From Amphiura filiformis (taxonomy: Eukaryota > Echinodermata > Ophiuroidea > Amphilepidida > Amphiuridae), in the NCBI RefSeq assembly GCF_039555335.1, contig NC_092646.1, forward strand, positions 23,228,893 to 23,292,892: 64,000 bases of DNA. Direction: 5' to 3'. Below are positions 62,929 to 64,000 of this stretch, in pieces. The notes below the pieces were generated by a model. It was not told the DNA's origin, did no database searches, and saw nothing but the letters and a program-made list of their open reading frames with translations. The position numbers and the translations under genes are program-made. Each line of letters starts with the position of its first letter. The stretch's first letter is position 1.

Positions 62929-63585
62929 CCCAGCAAACACAAAACGTTTTCAACATCATTCACAAAATGTTATAAAAGGTTGTAAGAAAATGTTTAAATG
63001 TCAGGTTATATAAAGGGTATATTAAGGGTATAAAACCTTTTCATAACATTTGAAAACATTTTTTGATAATCTACTGCCCCAAAACACAAAATGTTTTACA
63101 GAAAACGTTTAAATGTCGGGTTATATAAAGGGTATAAAAACGTTTTAATAACATTCCAAAAACATTCTTGAAAACTTGATACAAAACATTCTAAACAAAA
63201 TGTTTTTTGGGGGTTGAAAAAATATTTTGCGAAAAATGTTTGCAATAACGTTTTAAAAACGTTTTCATGACCTTTATATAACCCGACATTTAAATGTTTT
63301 TAAAACGTTTTGAATAAAACATTTTACGAACGTTTCTGTGCTTGCTGAGTGCAAATATTTTAACATAATGTTATGTTGACAAAATATTTGGCAAAAATCG
63401 TTTCCGAAAATAGTTTACAATAACATTTTTAAAAACATTTTAAAAACATTGTTGTAGTGTGTTTTCATATAAAACGTTTTAAAACGTTTTCATGACCTTT
63501 ATATAACCCGACATTTTAACGTTTTTACCTAAACCAAAATATAACTTATTTATAACGTTTTTAAAACGTTTTTGTGTTTGCTGGG
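62929..63585. mobile_element. TA-flanked MITE with CCCAGCAAACAC ends, 657 bp
   Basis: TA on both sides; CCCAGCAAACACAAAACGTT at the left and, inverted, AAACGTTTTTGTGTTTGCTG plus GG at the right. The interior is an array of AAAACGTTTT and ACCCGACATTTAAA-type words in both orientations. Inserted in the satellite. Confidence 0.85.
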
Positions 63586-63800
63586 TAGTAACCATATTTT
63601 GCTATCTACTGAAGATAGTAATCATTTGCTATCTACTGAAGATAGTAATCATTTGCTATCTACTGAAGATAGTAATCAGTTGCTATCTTCTGAAGATAGT
63701 AAGCAGTTGCTATCTACTGAAGATAGTAAGCAGTTGCTATCTACTGAAGATAGTAAGCAGTTGCTATCTACTGAAAATAGTAATCATTTGATATCTATCT

Positions 63801-64000
63801 ATCTGAAAAATGTCATAAAAAGAGGATGCTAGGATCATGAAATACCCCTTTTAAGCCATAATGTATGATTTCCTTCAAATTTTAAATTTGCTCTATATTC
63901 AAAATGCTGAAATAATACTAGTAATAACTGTCGAGAAGGGTTTCTGTCCATTTTAAGTTGAAATAACATAATCAAGTGAAAGAAACCCCACTGGTTAGTT
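63801..64000. other. Right end of window, unassigned
   Basis: 200 bp of AT-rich unique-looking sequence after the satellite; no gene or repeat recognised. Confidence 0.5.

Larger units (their letters stand above)
60140..63800. repeat. 27-bp hairpin-forming satellite array, interrupted by three insertions
   Basis: Unit CTATCTACTGAAGATAGTAA plus TCAGTTG (or TCATTTG). CTATCT and AGATAG inside each unit are inverse, so each unit can form a small hairpin; some units have CTATCTTCTGAAGATAG, an almost complete palindrome. Array segments: about 60150-60341, 61165-61322, 62178-62925 and 63588-63800. Because 27 is divisible by three, the array reads as repeated LLSTEDSNQ without stops, but there is no sign that it is a gene. 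Confidence 0.93.

Noticed and set aside
60140-63800. CRISPR-like array of 27-bp repeats
   Set aside because: Direct tandem units with no unique spacers, in a eukaryotic context; the interruptions are transposon insertions.

Overview
This is AT-rich animal genomic DNA with spliced genes (GT...AG introns, long introns) and very dense mobile-element debris. It is not bacterial. A CR1-like LINE with a 2A-like peptide, many TTAA-, TA- and 8-bp-flanked inverted-repeat elements, a Helitron, a DIRS-like fragment, tRNA-derived SINEs and frequent AGGCCT palindromes all suit a marine invertebrate. I favour an echinoderm or other ambulacrarian, but this is inference and the species is not determined.

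Two complete protein-coding genes can be built exon by exon with every splice phase closing. They converge tail to tail. On the + strand (2081-34769, 8 exons, 400 codons) is a type I membrane receptor of the TNF-receptor superfamily: signal peptide, acidic Ser/Thr/Pro segment, cysteine-rich repeats, Thr/Ser/Pro stalk, one transmembrane helix, and a 54-residue tail with no death domain but a PSEE TRAF-type motif. On the - strand (59189-41989, 8 exons, 335 codons) is COPS5/CSN5, the JAMM metalloprotease subunit of the COP9 signalosome, with all metal-ligand positions intact. The two proteins have no obvious shared pathway. What they share is that nearly all their intron space consists of transposons.

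Layout: 1-2080 upstream DNA with a minisatellite. 2180-14542 receptor intron 1, with a SINE, a 2.56-kb TA-flanked element filled with a tandem array of DR1 nuclear-receptor and ETS motifs, a LINE endonuclease scrap and a 34-bp minisatellite. 14777-19908 intron 2, with a long-TIR element containing a decayed DIRS-like retroelement and three 353-bp tandem units. 20058-28577 intron 3, with a Helitron, hAT MITE, TA MITE and a 3-kb palindromic element carrying two opposed broken copies of one gene. 28675-34686 the remaining receptor introns and exons. 34770-41988 intergenic DNA with a hAT element split by a SINE. 41989-59189 COPS5, whose 10-kb intron 3 holds a 7.1-kb TTAA-flanked element that itself contains a frameshifted CR1-like LINE. 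59190-64000 microsatellites, then a 27-bp hairpin satellite invaded by at least three different elements.

The observations most worth following are the DR1+ETS array inside a TIR transposon, the palindromic element with its duplicated gene half, the 2A-PHD LINE, and YY1-like motif arrays shared by two otherwise different elements. Everything is read by eye: boundaries of repeats are approximate unless a target-site duplication is stated.
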